From assembly GCF_001276715.1 (NCBI RefSeq), contig NZ_LIUQ01000038.1, forward strand, positions 1-64,000: a stretch of DNA of 64,000 nucleotides, read 5' to 3'. This document shows, piece after piece, positions 26,401-40,010 of this stretch. The DNA is from Planktothricoides sp. SR001. Its GTDB lineage: Bacteria > Cyanobacteriota > Cyanobacteriia > Cyanobacteriales > Laspinemataceae. The notes under the pieces are model-generated. The model was not told where the DNA came from. It searched no databases and was given only the letters and a program-made list of their open reading frames with translations. Each line of letters begins with the position of its first letter. Positions within the stretch are counted from its first letter, which is position 1. Made by a program: the position numbers and the translations under genes.

Positions 26401-26490
26401 CCAAAGAAACCGGGTTAAAAACCGGGTAACTTTGACGAAACCCGGTTTCTTGTTTCGGTGACAAAGATGGTCTAAAGAAACCCGGTTTCT
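26401..26490. repeat. Palindromic repeat family A copy
   Basis: AGAAACCGGGTTAAAAACCGGG, then CGAAACCCGGTTTCTTG, GGTGACAAAGATGGTCT and AGAAACCCGGTTTCT. The left half is rearranged relative to other copies. Confidence 0.85.
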
Positions 26491-26518
26491 GGATAGAGGC
26501 GATCGCCTTGCAATCATA

Positions 26519-26854
26519 TCAAATATATTCAATTCTTCCGCTCATTTCTTCAGGGGTATAGACTTCATAAATTAAAATCAAACTACGGATAATCTCCCCA
26601 ACGGAACGAGAATTAGGCGCACAATAGACAATCCCAGGATAATTGGTGATATCACTGGCCATAATTAGAAAATCATCATCATGGGTGACTATCACCCGCT
26701 GCTCTTCACGAATAAATGCCAGATGTAATTCATCACTTTGAGTCCGCAACCCTGCATCTACTGTTGTGGTTACATCTATGCCATAACGACGTAAACCCCG
26801 CGCAATATTAGGGTCAATATGCTCGTCCAAATGAAACCGAATTTTCTCACTCAC
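26519..26854 (-). CDS. DUF5615 PIN-like toxin, 111 aa
   Basis: A Mut7-C/DUF5615-like small PIN-fold protein. The start is IRFHLDEHIDPNIARGLRRYGIDV with acidic residues at the putative metal site (DEH), then TTVDAGLRTQSDELHLAFIREEQRVIVTHDDDFL, where the HDDDF block is typical of the family. It overlaps the upstream DUF433 gene by 8 bases, which is the usual DUF433-DUF5615 pair. The frame is intact. The pair is predicted to be a toxin-antitoxin module, but the biochemical activity of this family is not firmly known to me. Confidence 0.85.
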   Translation of the reverse strand: MSEKIRFHLDEHIDPNIARGLRRYGIDVTTTVDAGLRTQSDELHLAFIREEQRVIVTHDDDFLIMASDITNYPGIVYCAPNSRSVGEIIRSLILIYEVYTPEEMSGRIEYI

Positions 26855-27167
26855 CTCTAATTGCCCTCAACTTTTCTTGTAACGGAGATGGGGGACTATT
26901 GCGCTTTAATTCTTCTACCCGCATTCGACTTTCAGCGGTATGACGATCGATTTCCGAGCGATGATCGTAATAATAAGTCATTGCTGCATGAACCGATGCC
27001 AGGGATAAATCATATTTGCCCGCAATTTCTTCTAGAGAAATTCCCATTTTTAGATACATTTCAGCGATATGTGCTACGGCAATTCTATGACCGGCAATGC
27101 GGGGCTTACCACCAAGGACTCCCGGCGTAATTTCAATATGTTCTGTGATGATTGCTGGCTGAGGCAT
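26847..27167 (-). CDS. DUF433 antitoxin-like protein, 106 aa
   Basis: Shows the DUF433 signature: ITPGVLGGKPRIAGHRIAVAHIAEMYLKMG, then SLEEIAGKYDLSLASVHAAMTYYYDHRSEID, a winged-helix DNA-binding fold related to VapB-like antitoxins. The C-terminal tail is basic. It is the promoter-proximal gene of a two-gene unit with the DUF5615 protein (8-base overlap), which supports translational coupling and an autoregulating antitoxin role (inference). Confidence 0.88.
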   Translation of the reverse strand: MPQPAIITEHIEITPGVLGGKPRIAGHRIAVAHIAEMYLKMGISLEEIAGKYDLSLASVHAAMTYYYDHRSEIDRHTAESRMRVEELKRNSPPSPLQEKLRAIRGE

Positions 27168-27245
27168 TTTATTGAAAATCTCTTATTTGCTAATGTTTAA
27201 GCTACTTAATCCTAGCATAAACAAATGAAGGGCGATCGCACCGAA

Positions 27246-27530
27246 ATCAACCAAGCAAAGAAACCGGGTTAGAAACCGGGTTTCTTTGACGAAACCCGGT
27301 TTCTTGGTTCGGTGACAGAGATGGTCTAAAGAAACCCGGTTTCTCAAGCCTACGTCTTTGGTAGTCTTTGGTAGGGTGCGTGTTTGCGGGGCAAAATTTA
27401 TGGCTCAAATTAATTATCTTCATTCCCGCCGTAACGCACCAATAGCCAAAAATGTGCTCAAGCAAACAAACCGGGTTTCTATCAGCATTTTGGTTAGGTG
27501 ACAGAGATGGTCTAAAGAAACCCGGTTTCT
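27246..27530. repeat. Repeat mosaic (families A, B, A)
   Basis: A family A unit at 27246-27345, a family B unit at about 27357-27440, and another A unit at 27450-27530. It fills the spacer between the DUF433 gene and the methyltransferase, where no gene is seen. Confidence 0.88.
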
Positions 27531-27547
27531 AAGTATTTTTCCTATGC

Positions 27548-28774
27548 TTAACCTTGAGCCGGTGAAAGTAAAATAATTTGTCGTTTTTGCAGACTCCGCA
27601 CCCCATCCAAATCTAGGTCAACTTTGGCTAATATTTCGGCGATAGTCTTTTTGGTGTCACCAGAAGAATTAGCGGTTTCACAAGCTTGGAGAAATTCAAA
27701 TTCTGCCGGGGAAAAATCGACGATTTGGTAGTTATAGTCAAAGACTTGTGTGCTTGGCCATCCATGTAAACAAGGACTGATTTCGGGATAGGCTGCTTTT
27801 AATGCCTCATCATTAGACCAGTCAGCGATCGCTAATGGGGGACGAGTCAGGAAAAACTCATAGTGAGTTACTTCTGGATCGAGTAATTCAATCAGTCGAT
27901 ACCGTTGGCGATCGCTCAACTGTTTTGCCCGTTCCATTAACTCTGGTTCCTTGCCCAAAAGTCGCTCTAAATTCCAATAATCTACATTAGAAAACCCTAA
28001 AAACTCTAATCCTGATGCATCAATAAATTCAAATAAAGTGTCAATATTGTAGTCAATTTCTTGAGGATGCACATACATATCCGCAAAACTGGCATCCCGG
28101 TGATTTTCCATTGCCCAACGTTCTTTTTCCCGTTTCAAAATCCGGTTATTTTCTGGTAATGCGGCAAAAATTTGCCGCCCAATTTTCACCCCTTCTTGAT
28201 AGGTTTCGCCTGTGGGTCGATCGAGGCTAGAATTTTGTTGTAACAGCCCGATCGCTTTCTGCATCAGTTGAATTTCCCAGCGACCTAACTCTGCATAGAC
28301 AAAAATATGAAATAAACCCCCCTGCGCCAACTTAGACGCCAAAGCTTTAATCCCCCGAATTGGATCGGGTAAATGATGCAGTACCCCGACACAATTAATT
28401 AAATCAAATTCTCCCTCCAGTTGACCCACATCATAAATACTTAAATGATGAAATGTCACCCGGTCTGCCCCAGAACGTTGACAGCGTTCTTGGGCTACCT
28501 CCAATGCCCCGCTACTTAAATCAATAGCGGTGATATGGGCTTCCGGGTTGAGGTGAACTAAATAATCGGTTCCCACCCCAGTACCACAACCGGCATCAAG
28601 AATCCGAATGGCCTGATTTTTTGGTTTTTGTCCGGTGCAAAAACTATAAGCAACCGGCCAATTCCAGCGCCAGTTATATCCCGGTGGGGGTTCATCTAAG
28701 AGGGTTTCTGGGGGAAACGGGTAAGTATCATAAAGTTGTTGGACTGCCTGACTAATGTTACTTTCAGAATTCAT
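27548..28774 (-). CDS. Class I SAM-dependent methyltransferase, 408 aa
   Basis: The SAM-binding Rossmann domain is clear: ILDAGCGTGVGTDYL (motif I, near residue 58), AIDLSSGALEVAQERC, FDLINCVGVLHHLPDP (motif IV) and the post-motif GGLFHIFVYAELGR. The N-terminus begins with an AVQQLYDTYPFPPETLLDEPPPGYNWRWNW-like block, and the C-terminal half (~150 residues) has no recognised domain. The substrate is unknown. The gene is monocistronic, flanked by repeats downstream and by the apcE promoter region upstream (divergent). Confidence 0.85.
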   Translation of the reverse strand: MNSESNISQAVQQLYDTYPFPPETLLDEPPPGYNWRWNWPVAYSFCTGQKPKNQAIRILDAGCGTGVGTDYLVHLNPEAHITAIDLSSGALEVAQERCQRSGADRVTFHHLSIYDVGQLEGEFDLINCVGVLHHLPDPIRGIKALASKLAQGGLFHIFVYAELGRWEIQLMQKAIGLLQQNSSLDRPTGETYQEGVKIGRQIFAALPENNRILKREKERWAMENHRDASFADMYVHPQEIDYNIDTLFEFIDASGLEFLGFSNVDYWNLERLLGKEPELMERAKQLSDRQRYRLIELLDPEVTHYEFFLTRPPLAIADWSNDEALKAAYPEISPCLHGWPSTQVFDYNYQIVDFSPAEFEFLQACETANSSGDTKKTIAEILAKVDLDLDGVRSLQKRQIILLSPAQG

Positions 28775-32623
<3,849 letters not shown>

Positions 32624-32655
32624 CTTCTGATTTCACCTTTCATTTCTAATGTTTA

Positions 32656-32690
32656 ACCCCTGGTCTGTTGATGAGACTGGGGGTTTTTTG
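32656..32690 (+). terminator. Rho-independent terminator of apcE
   Basis: CCCCTGGTCT pairs with AGACTGGGGG (two central mismatches) around GTTGATG, followed directly by TTTTTT (32684-32689). Confidence 0.9.
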
Positions 32691-32703
32691 ATGCGATCGC
32701 TCT

Positions 32704-32751
32704 CGCGTTGCGGATGCAATATCGCGTCAGCGTTGCGGATGCAATATCGCG
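32704..32751. repeat. Dispersed 22-bp repeat, tandem copies at a pseudogene edge
   Basis: Two copies of CGCGTTGCGGATGCAATATCGC-like sequence, separated by GTCAG. Recognisable kinase-domain coding sequence begins immediately after (from about 32755), without its N-terminal lobe. Confidence 0.85.
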
Positions 32752-35700
32752 CAAAATCTCTCCCTCCCCGGCGTCGTCAAAGTAGATAGCCTGGAATACC
32801 ATCAACAAAAGCCTTTTTTGGTGTTTCAGGACATTGGGGGCATCTCCTTAAAGAAATATCTGGCAGGTCGTCCTCTACCTTTACTTAAATTCTTGGCGAT
32901 CGCCATTCAAATTACCAAGATTGTTGGCGAAATTCACGGTGGCAACATTATTCACAAAGATATTAATCCCAGTAATATTATCATCAACCCCTCTACCAAT
33001 GAGGTGAAAATAATTGATTTTGGCATTGCCACCCAACTGAGTCGAGAAAATCCCACAGTTAAAAATCCCCATGTTTTAGAGGGAACTTTATCTTATATTT
33101 CCCCAGAACAAACTGGCAGGATGAACCGGGTAATTGATTATCGCAGTGACTTTTACTCTCTTGGGGTTACTTTTTACGAACTCCTCACGGGAAAACTGCC
33201 ATTTACCAGCCAAGATCCACTGGAATTAGTCCACTGTCATTTAGCCACCCAACCCCCATCTCCTCTATTTGTCCCGAAATTACCTCAAATTTAGCTAACA
33301 TTGTGCTGAAATTGATGGCGAAAATGCGGAAGAACGTTATCAAAGTGCTTGGGGTTTCCTGACGGATTTACAAGAATGTCAAAGGCAGTTTAATGCCCTT
33401 GGTTTTATTGAACCCTTTGCTTTGGGAGCGTGGTATTTTGCCGATCAATTCCAGATTCCCCAAAAACTCTATGGCAGAGAAGCGGAAATTGCTGAGTTAA
33501 TTAGTGCCTTTGAACGAGTTAGCAGTAGTCTGGGCAAAGAACCGGCGATCGCTCATGGATACGGGGTAATTCTCTCCAATTAAATAATGCTTATTAGCGG
33601 ATATTCCGGTATCGGCAAATCAGCGTTAGTGGCAGAACTTCACAAAGCCATTATCGCCAAACGGGGCTATTTTATTAGTGGTAAATTCGATCAATTGCCA
33701 ACTCATATTCCCTACTCAGCCTTAATCAATGCTTTTAGAGAATTAATCGAACAAATCTTAACAGAAAGTGAAGAGCAACTACAAGAATGGCGAGAAAAAA
33801 TATTCTCCGCATTAGGGAATGGCAAATTATTATTGATGTGATTCCTGAATTAGAGTTAATTATTAGTTCTCAGCCTGCGGTGGCTGAAGTCGGGCTGGTG
33901 GAAGCCCAAAATCGATTTAATTAATCTTTTATTTAAATATTTTATTTATCCGATCTTTCTGTAACCCAGAACATCCCTTATTCTTATTCTTGGATGATTT
34001 GCAATTGTCAGACTTAGCGAGTTTAATTTTTACTGATTAAAGGCTTGTATTTGCCTGAAATTTTAAATAAATTAAATGATTATTTATCTTTTGCATTAAC
34101 TAGCAAAAATCAATTAGGTTAGGTATTGATGTCTTATTCGCGATTAAAAAATTTATCATTTCCTTCGTGGGAGTTGATGCCGAGGAAATTGACAGCACAA
34201 TTGAAAGGGATAAGGATATTAGCGATCGCGAATTTGTTAATCGCTGTAAATCTTCTGAATCTTTGTTTGCTTTGACCATTTATTATATCTGTCAAATGCA
34301 ACTCTGTTGTATCACTCAGGATTTTGCCCAAGGCATCCTATATATCAACCCAACCAAAAAAATCTTAACCAGTATCTTGGGATTTACTTTATCCTCAGAA
34401 TATTACTATTATGCTTCCTTACTGATGTTAAATCAGCCCAATTGGTATCTTTATCTGAATGAAATCAATAAAAATCAGCAAACGATGAGCCAATGGGTGA
34501 AAAGTTGTCCAAAAAATTTCCAACATAAGTTGCTGCTGATCGAAGCGGAACAAGCGCGGAGAAACGAAAATATTCTCGCAGCAATGGATTTATACGATCG
34601 CGCGATCGCCTTAGCGAAAGAAAACGAATTTCTCCAAGATCATGCATTAGCCAATCAAATGGCTGGTTATTTTTATCTGGGTTTAGGGAAAGAACACTTT
34701 GCCAAAATTTACCTCAGCCAGAGTTACTCTTCTTACGATCGCTGGGGGGCGAAAAACAAATTAAAACAACTGGAAGCCAACTACTCTCAATATATCCTCC
34801 AAATTGGTAATTTCCCTGAGTTTAACACCACAACAATTTCATCTTATCCTGGGGATAATAATGCTAATGCTTTTTTAGATTATGCGGCATTGGCGAAAAA
34901 TTATCAAATTATTTATCGGTGTTTATAAGTAGAATAAATTTTGAAAAATTTAATGACAATTTTTATTAAAATTGCCGGAACCAAAAGGGGTTATTTAATC
35001 TTGAAATTCGGTGACAAAAGTTATGTAAAATTAGATAACTGGAAAATCGAAGCTATTGGAGAAGTGCCAGGAGATGAGCAAACGGCTATATTGAATAATT
35101 GACTTAAAAAATCAGCTTTTTAACTCAATTATTCAATATGTTATTCGCACTAAAAAACCTTTGGTTTATCAGAATGCTAGTCAAGAAATTAGCCAAAGTA
35201 ACGACTCTTACTTTAAAACCCATCAACCCAAATCAATCCTCTGTATTCCCCTATTAAATCAACGACGGTTAATTGCCTTAGTGTATCTAGAAAATAATTT
35301 GGCTACTGGGGTGTTTACCACGAAACCCATGGAAATATTGCAAATGATATCCACCCAGGCAGCGATTTCTTTAGAAACTTCTCGGCTTTATGCTTCCTTA
35401 GAAGAAAAAGTGCAGCAACGGACTGAGGAATTAGAACAAAAAAATCAGAAGTTATCCCAAACCTTAGAGGAATTGCAGCGCACCCAAGTCCGATTGATTC
35501 AATCGGAAAAAATGTCTGGATTGGGACGAATAGTTGGCGGAATTGCCCATGAAATTAATAACCCCATTAATTTTATTTCTGGCAATGTGATTTATGCCCA
35601 GAATTATTTTGATGAGTTACTATATCTGATTCATGCTTATGGAGAGGAATTGCCCCATCCCAGTCCCATGATTCAAGAGAAAATTGAAGAGATGGATTTG

Positions 35701-36315
35701 GACTATCTGCGAGTTGATGTGAAAGAGTTATTGACTTCTATGAAATATGGCTGCGATCGCATTGCCAAGATTGTCCAAGGATTACGCACTTTCTCCCGGT
35801 TAGATGAAGCTGAAATCAAACCCGTGGATATTCATGTCAGTATCGAGAGTAGTTTAATGTTATTGCAAAGTCGGATTAACGGTGAAGCAAATTTGCGCCA
35901 AGTAACCGTGGAGAAAAATTATGGCAATTTACCCAACGTGATTTGCTATGGCGCATAATTAAATCAGGTATTTTTCAATCTTTTGACTAATGCGATCGAT
36001 GCTTTAGCGGAAGTGCGATCGCTTTCTGAGTCTGCCCCTAAAATCGAGATTATTACCGAAAGAACTTCTCAAGACACTGTGAGAATTTTGATTCGAGATA
36101 ATGGGGTGGGTATTCCAGAAGCGATTAAAGGCAAAATATTCGATCCCTTTTTTACCACCAAACCCGTCGGACAAGGGACAGGGTTAGGACTCTCCACCAG
36201 CTACCAAATTATCGTCGAACAACATGGAGGGCAATTAACTTATGAAAGTCAAACCAATCAAGGCACCGAGTTTATCATAGAGATTCCCATTGCCCCCAAA
36301 ATTTCATCTATATAG
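32752..36315 (+). pseudogene. Decayed multidomain Ser/Thr kinase - AAA ATPase - GAF - histidine kinase
   Basis: Fragments in several frames reproduce one large signalling protein. A kinase domain lacking its N-lobe (about 32755-33294) has HKDINPSNI (catalytic loop), KIIDFGIA (DFG) and SPEQTGRMNR. Then come NALGFIEPFALGAWYF and GREAEIAEL, an AAA P-loop GYSGIGKSALV at ~33600, and a helical TPR-like region (34167-34928). Next are GAF remnants, and a histidine kinase with H-box GGIAHEINNP at ~35540. The HATPase contains NLLTNAIDA and GTGLGLST. The protein is broken by frameshifts near 33290 and 33340, a stop at 33580, further indels around 33830-34140 with loss of much of the ATPase domain, indels near 34930-35150, and a lone stop at 35956-35958 (GCATAATTAAAT) where relatives have Gln. 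Intact relatives are around 1800 residues or more (from memory). Confidence 0.88.
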
Positions 36316-36393
36316 GTGAACATAATAAGTAGACGGGCAGAAATAAATGCACCACAGACCCCATTAGAGGAAAGAGGAAAGAGGATGCATAGG

Positions 36394-36426
36394 AAAGAGT
36401 AAAGAGTAAAGAGTAAAGAGTAAAGA
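36394..36426. repeat. Heptanucleotide tandem repeat (AAAGAGT)n
   Basis: Four copies of AAAGAGT followed by AAAGATA, in the spacer between the pseudogene and the DUF2237 gene. Confidence 0.85.
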
Positions 36427-36580
36427 TATTCTCTCTCCTCTCTCCTACGAACCTCTCTCCTTCCTACAGGCGGGAATCCAAAGCCTATCGGCGGGGAACG
36501 AAAAGTGCAATTAATTATGTTCACCTACTTAGACTAATAGGTTTAAACCAATCCATCCAACCATCACATCGGAATTACTT

Positions 36581-36943
36581 ATGGCTGAAGCAAAAAATGT
36601 CTTAGGCGAAACCCTGGAAACTTGCTGTACCAATCCCGTCACCGGATTTTATCGCGACGGCTGTTGCAAAACCGGCCCGATGGATTTTGGCAGCCATGTC
36701 ATCTGTGCCCAAGTCACCGAGGAATTCCTCGAATTTACCAAATCTCGTGGCAACGATTTATCCACCCCCATGCCTGCCTATCAATTTCCGGGACTGAAAC
36801 CGGGCGATCGCTGGTGTTTATGTGCCAGCCGCTGGCAAGAAGCCCTGGAAGCTGGAGTGGCGCCCCCGGTCATTCTCTCTGCCACCCATGAAAAAGCCCT
36901 AGAATTTGTTTCTCTGGAAGATTTGCGAAAATATGCAATTTAA
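36581..36943 (+). CDS. DUF2237 family protein, 120 aa
   Basis: The product shows the DUF2237 pattern: NVLGETLETCCTNPVTGFYRDGCCKTG near the start, HVICAQVTEEFLEFTKSRGNDLSTP, FPGLKPGDRWCLCASRWQEAL, and VILSATHEKALEFV at the end. Several conserved Cys residues (pairs at about 15-16 and 28-29, and WCLC near 78) suggest metal or redox function, which is not established. Full length. It sits between the pseudogene and apcA; the long spacer to apcA suggests separate transcription. Confidence 0.9.
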   Translation: MAEAKNVLGETLETCCTNPVTGFYRDGCCKTGPMDFGSHVICAQVTEEFLEFTKSRGNDLSTPMPAYQFPGLKPGDRWCLCASRWQEALEAGVAPPVILSATHEKALEFVSLEDLRKYAI

Positions 36944-36978
36944 TTGTTAATTGTTATTTGTTATTTGTTATTTGTTGT
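36944..36978. repeat. Heptanucleotide tandem repeat (TTGTTAT)n
   Basis: TTGTTAA, three TTGTTAT copies, then TTGTTGT, starting one base after the DUF2237 stop. It is followed by GGGTAGGGATTCTTTTGTTG, also seen upstream of ruvA. Confidence 0.85.
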
Positions 36979-37427
36979 TGGGTAGGGATTCTTTTGTTGC
37001 TTGTTATTCGTTGTTTGTGATTGGGGGGAGGAATTGTCCCATAACGAATCACCAATCACATTACATCCAAGAGGTAGCAACACATAAGTCCCTGAAACTC
37101 TTGTAATGAAAGCATAAGAGGTTAATCATGGGGTGGGTGAATCGGCCAAAAATTAACGGATTTGTAAAAAAATATTAAGCAAATCGCTCAAGTGTTAACC
37201 TAATGCTGCAAAATAGCGATACTTACAAAACTGAAGTCAAAGAAAAACTGAATTGAGTTTCTTTGGGTGACGTTATCCCGTACAATATTGTCGGGAGCAG
37301 CAGAGAGGCTCAAATATGAGTCTTTAAGTAAAAAAACTTAAAGAATCTCCGCTTTCTCACCCAAACCCACAATCCAGATCAATCTTTGACCTATCTGGAC
37401 ATCATTCTCTTTTGGAGGAAGTAATTA
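36979..37427 (+). promoter_or_regulatory. Promoter and leader region of apcABC
   Basis: About 450 bases without a gene. The end carries TTTTGGAGGAAGTAATTA then ATG, a strong ribosome binding site (GGAGG) for apcA. The AT-rich stretch around 37150-37260 and the leader to 37427 are where the allophycocyanin promoter is expected; no -10/-35 pair can be fixed by eye. Confidence 0.5.
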
Positions 37428-37913
37428 ATGAGTATCGTCACGAAATCCATCGTGAATGCCGATGCTGAAGCTCGTTACCTGAGCCCAGGCGAATTAGATC
37501 GGATCAAGAGCTTTGTCACCACCGGCGAAAAGCGCCTCCGCATCGTTCAAATTCTCAGTGAATCTCGTGAACGCATCGTCAAGACCGCTGGCGATCGTCT
37601 GTTCCAAAAACGTCCCGACGTGGTGTCTCCTGGTGGAAACGCCTACGGCGAGCAAATGACCGCCACCTGCCTGCGTGACCTGGACTACTACCTGCGTCTC
37701 GTCACCTACGGAATCATCGCTGGTGATGTGACCCCCATCGAAGAAATCGGCATCGTTGGTGTTCGTGAAATGTACAAATCTCTGGGCACCCCCATTGATG
37801 CAGTGGCACAAGGCGTCCGTGAAATGAAGGAAGCTGCTTCCTCCTTGCTTTCTGCCGAAGATGCTGCCGAAGCTTCTTCCTACTTTGACTATGTAATTGG
37901 TGCTATGTCCTAA
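37428..37913 (+). CDS. apcA: Allophycocyanin alpha subunit
   Basis: Encodes the 161-residue alpha chain of allophycocyanin, which pairs with ApcB into (alpha-beta)3 discs of the phycobilisome core and passes excitation energy towards chlorophyll. The bilin-attachment Cys is at residue 81 in [18 protein letters not shown]. The start [20 protein letters not shown] and C-terminus [12 protein letters not shown] are typical. GGAGG precedes the start. Codon use looks biased to strongly expressed C-ending codons. It is the first gene of the apcA-apcB-apcC cluster, 89 bases before apcB. Confidence 0.98.
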   Translation: MSIVTKSIVNADAEARYLSPGELDRIKSFVTTGEKRLRIVQILSESRERIVKTAGDRLFQKRPDVVSPGGNAYGEQMTATCLRDLDYYLRLVTYGIIAGDVTPIEEIGIVGVREMYKSLGTPIDAVAQGVREMKEAASSLLSAEDAAEASSYFDYVIGAMS

Positions 37914-38002
37914 GAGTTAATCCTCTGATTAATTCTTTAATTCTTTCCGCACCTTTTAGCCAATTGTCACCAGATTAAGCAGTTTAAGGAATCATCAAAA
38001 CA

Positions 38003-38488
38003 ATGCAAGACGCAATTACCGCTGTAATTAACTCCTCCGACGTCCAAGGTAAGTACCTCGATAGCTCTTCCTTGGCCAAGCTCAAGTCTTACTTCGCAAC
38101 CGGCGAACTGCGCGTTCGTGCTGCAACCACCATCAGCGCCAATGCCGCTACCATCGTCAAGGAAGCTGTGGCCAAGTCCTTACTGTACAGTGATGTCACC
38201 CGTCCCGGTGGCAACATGTACACCACCCGTCGTTATGCTGCTTGCATTCGCGACTTGGACTACTACCTGCGCTACGCCACATACGCTATGTTAGCTGGCG
38301 ATCCTTCCATCCTGGATGAGCGCGTGCTCAACGGTCTGAAGGAAACCTACAACTCCCTGGGTGTACCAATCGGTTCTACCGTGCAAGCCATCCAAGCCAT
38401 GAAAGAAGTCACCGCTTCTCTGGTCGGCCCTGACGCTGGCAAAGAAATGGGTGTTTACTTCGACTACATTAGCTCTGGTTTGAGCTAG
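38003..38488 (+). CDS. apcB: Allophycocyanin beta subunit
   Basis: Encodes the 161-residue beta chain. Cys81 in [22 protein letters not shown] binds phycocyanobilin, and Asn71 in [10 protein letters not shown] is the residue methylated in phycobiliprotein beta subunits. The start [20 protein letters not shown] is canonical, with AAGGA upstream. It is separated from apcC by a 212-bp spacer that contains a large hairpin, likely to lower read-through into apcC. Confidence 0.98.
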   Translation: MQDAITAVINSSDVQGKYLDSSSLAKLKSYFATGELRVRAATTISANAATIVKEAVAKSLLYSDVTRPGGNMYTTRRYAACIRDLDYYLRYATYAMLAGDPSILDERVLNGLKETYNSLGVPIGSTVQAIQAMKEVTASLVGPDAGKEMGVYFDYISSGLS

Positions 38489-38546
38489 TATAGCCACCCT
38501 GACAGGGAAATGCTACAAATCATAGCATTGTCTTGAGTCTATTGAG

Positions 38547-38645
38547 GTCAGGGAAGTCAAGAGTGAGTTCTAGCTGGTCGAGGGCTTATCTACAAGATGA
38601 GTTTTGACGAGTTAGGATTGACTCTCGACTCCCTGCCTTTAATTT
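38547..38645 (+). promoter_or_regulatory. Large hairpin between apcB and apcC (attenuator or processing site)
   Basis: The arm GGTCAGGGAAGTCAAGAGT (about 38547-38564) pairs, with few mismatches, with ACTCTCGACTCCCTGCC (38621-38637). TTTAATTTT follows. Its position suggests partial termination or 3'-end stabilisation of an abundant apcAB mRNA. Confidence 0.6.
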
Positions 38646-38700
38646 TGATAATCTCAATTGACATTTACAATTTTCTCAATTAAATCAGGAGAAAAAACTC

Positions 38701-38904
38701 ATGCGTATGTTCAAGGTGACGGCTTGCGTCCCAAGTCAAACTCGTATTCGTACCCAACGAGAATTGCAAAACACCTACTTCACCAAGCTAGTGCCTTATG
38801 ATAACTGGTTTAGTGAACAGCAAAGAATTATGAAAATGGGTGGCAAAATTATTAAGGTTAAATTGGTCACTGGTACGCCCGGAACCAACACTGGGCTGCT
38901 GTAA
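38701..38904 (+). CDS. apcC: Allophycocyanin-associated core linker ApcC (L-C, ~7.8 kDa)
   Basis: A 67-residue basic linker of the CpcD-like fold that caps the core cylinders inside the allophycocyanin trimer. The sequence MRMFKVTACVPSQTRIRTQRE..., with NTYFTKLVPYDNWFSEQQRI and a C-terminal GGKIIKVKLVTGTPGTNTGL, is typical. CAGGAG lies 10-15 bases upstream of ATG. It is the last gene of the apc cluster. Confidence 0.97.
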   Translation: MRMFKVTACVPSQTRIRTQRELQNTYFTKLVPYDNWFSEQQRIMKMGGKIIKVKLVTGTPGTNTGLL

Positions 38905-40010
38905 TTAACATTCAGCGATATGAATTTCGATGACTGAATCGACCCAACACAAATATTTAGAACTGTGTGTAGTATAGATTCAGGCTCAGGTGGGAAAACC
39001 TCTGCTGTTTCAGGGATGGGATGGATAGAAACACGGTGGGTTTCAATTCTCTTAAGCTAAGGTTATTTTCCTTGAAAAAGCAGAGGATATCTCACTTAGT
39101 TGTGTTTTTCAATGTGTTTTTCAATGTGTTTTTCAATCCGGTTTTTCCCTCTCCATAGTTCTCCCTCCAGCATTTTTCAGTATTGCTTGTTTAAGACTCA
39201 AAACTAATTAGATTATCTTGAGATTTTCGGGTGTTCATCGCATTTCAGGTCAGCTTGAACCACCGAATGATTTTCAGTATTTGGCCAGTATTTGATAGCA
39301 TTCCCTAGGGTGGGCTTTTGTAAGCATTCAGGTATCAGCTTTCAGTTTTCAGTGGTGATGCCGCGATCGCTGTTGTTACAGGCTATGGCCAGGATACATT
39401 GCCAAGAGAAGACTGGAACTAAGAACTAAAGTGTTCGGCTGCGTTGATTTACACTGACGATCGCTTATGCTGCCTCTTTCCTAGGTGTCCTATTTACTCT
39501 TTGAATGGCTAATGGCTAATGGCTAATGGCTAATGGCTAATGGCTAATGGCTAATGTCAAATCTATTTGTAATAATTTTGGCAGTAAAAAAATAAATTTT
39601 TCAGAAATTTGCTCTAGGGATCTCAATAAATTTATAAAAGGGGTTATAATCAAAAAAGAGGGCTTGACATCCGGCCATCGGATCTGGAAGTAGAAACGAT
39701 GAGACTTGGATAACTGTAAGACAAAAACTTACCAAGGGTAAGTTGAGTGGGTAATTTGCTTCTGTCACCCAGAAAGCACAGAAATAACCGTCAGTCAAGA
39801 TAGTCTTACCCGGTCAAATCAACGCATATGACGACGGAAAAAGTCGGCAAATAGATGTTGATCGTCTATGGAGCAGCCGGGGGCTAGTTTGACTAAGCAT
39901 GGCGGTGAGAAGCGATCGCATTAAACACAGCCATCCTGGGAAAATCAAGTGACTTTCTTACAGGACTAAATAAGTCCCATTTCTTTTTCTAGTCATGGGT
40001 CTATTTTGCT
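38905..40010. other. Long gene-free spacer after apcC
   Basis: 1.1 kb without a convincing gene. It contains a long-loop inverted repeat (CCTCTGCTGTTTCAGGG at ~38999-39015 against CCTTGAAAAAGCAGAGG at ~39070-39086) and three tandem copies of GTGTTTTTCAAT (39110-39140). It also contains the heptamer array at 39503-39555 and AT-rich sequence. A small RNA could hide here but no known one is recognised. Confidence 0.5.
39503..39555. repeat. Heptanucleotide tandem repeat (ATGGCTA)n
   Basis: Seven to eight perfect copies of ATGGCTA in the spacer downstream of apcC. Confidence 0.92.

Noticed and set aside
23513-27530. CRISPR array, suggested by many short near-palindromic repeats
   Set aside because: Spacing is irregular, the inter-repeat sequences are themselves repeated and conserved, and genes lie between clusters. 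No cas genes are seen.
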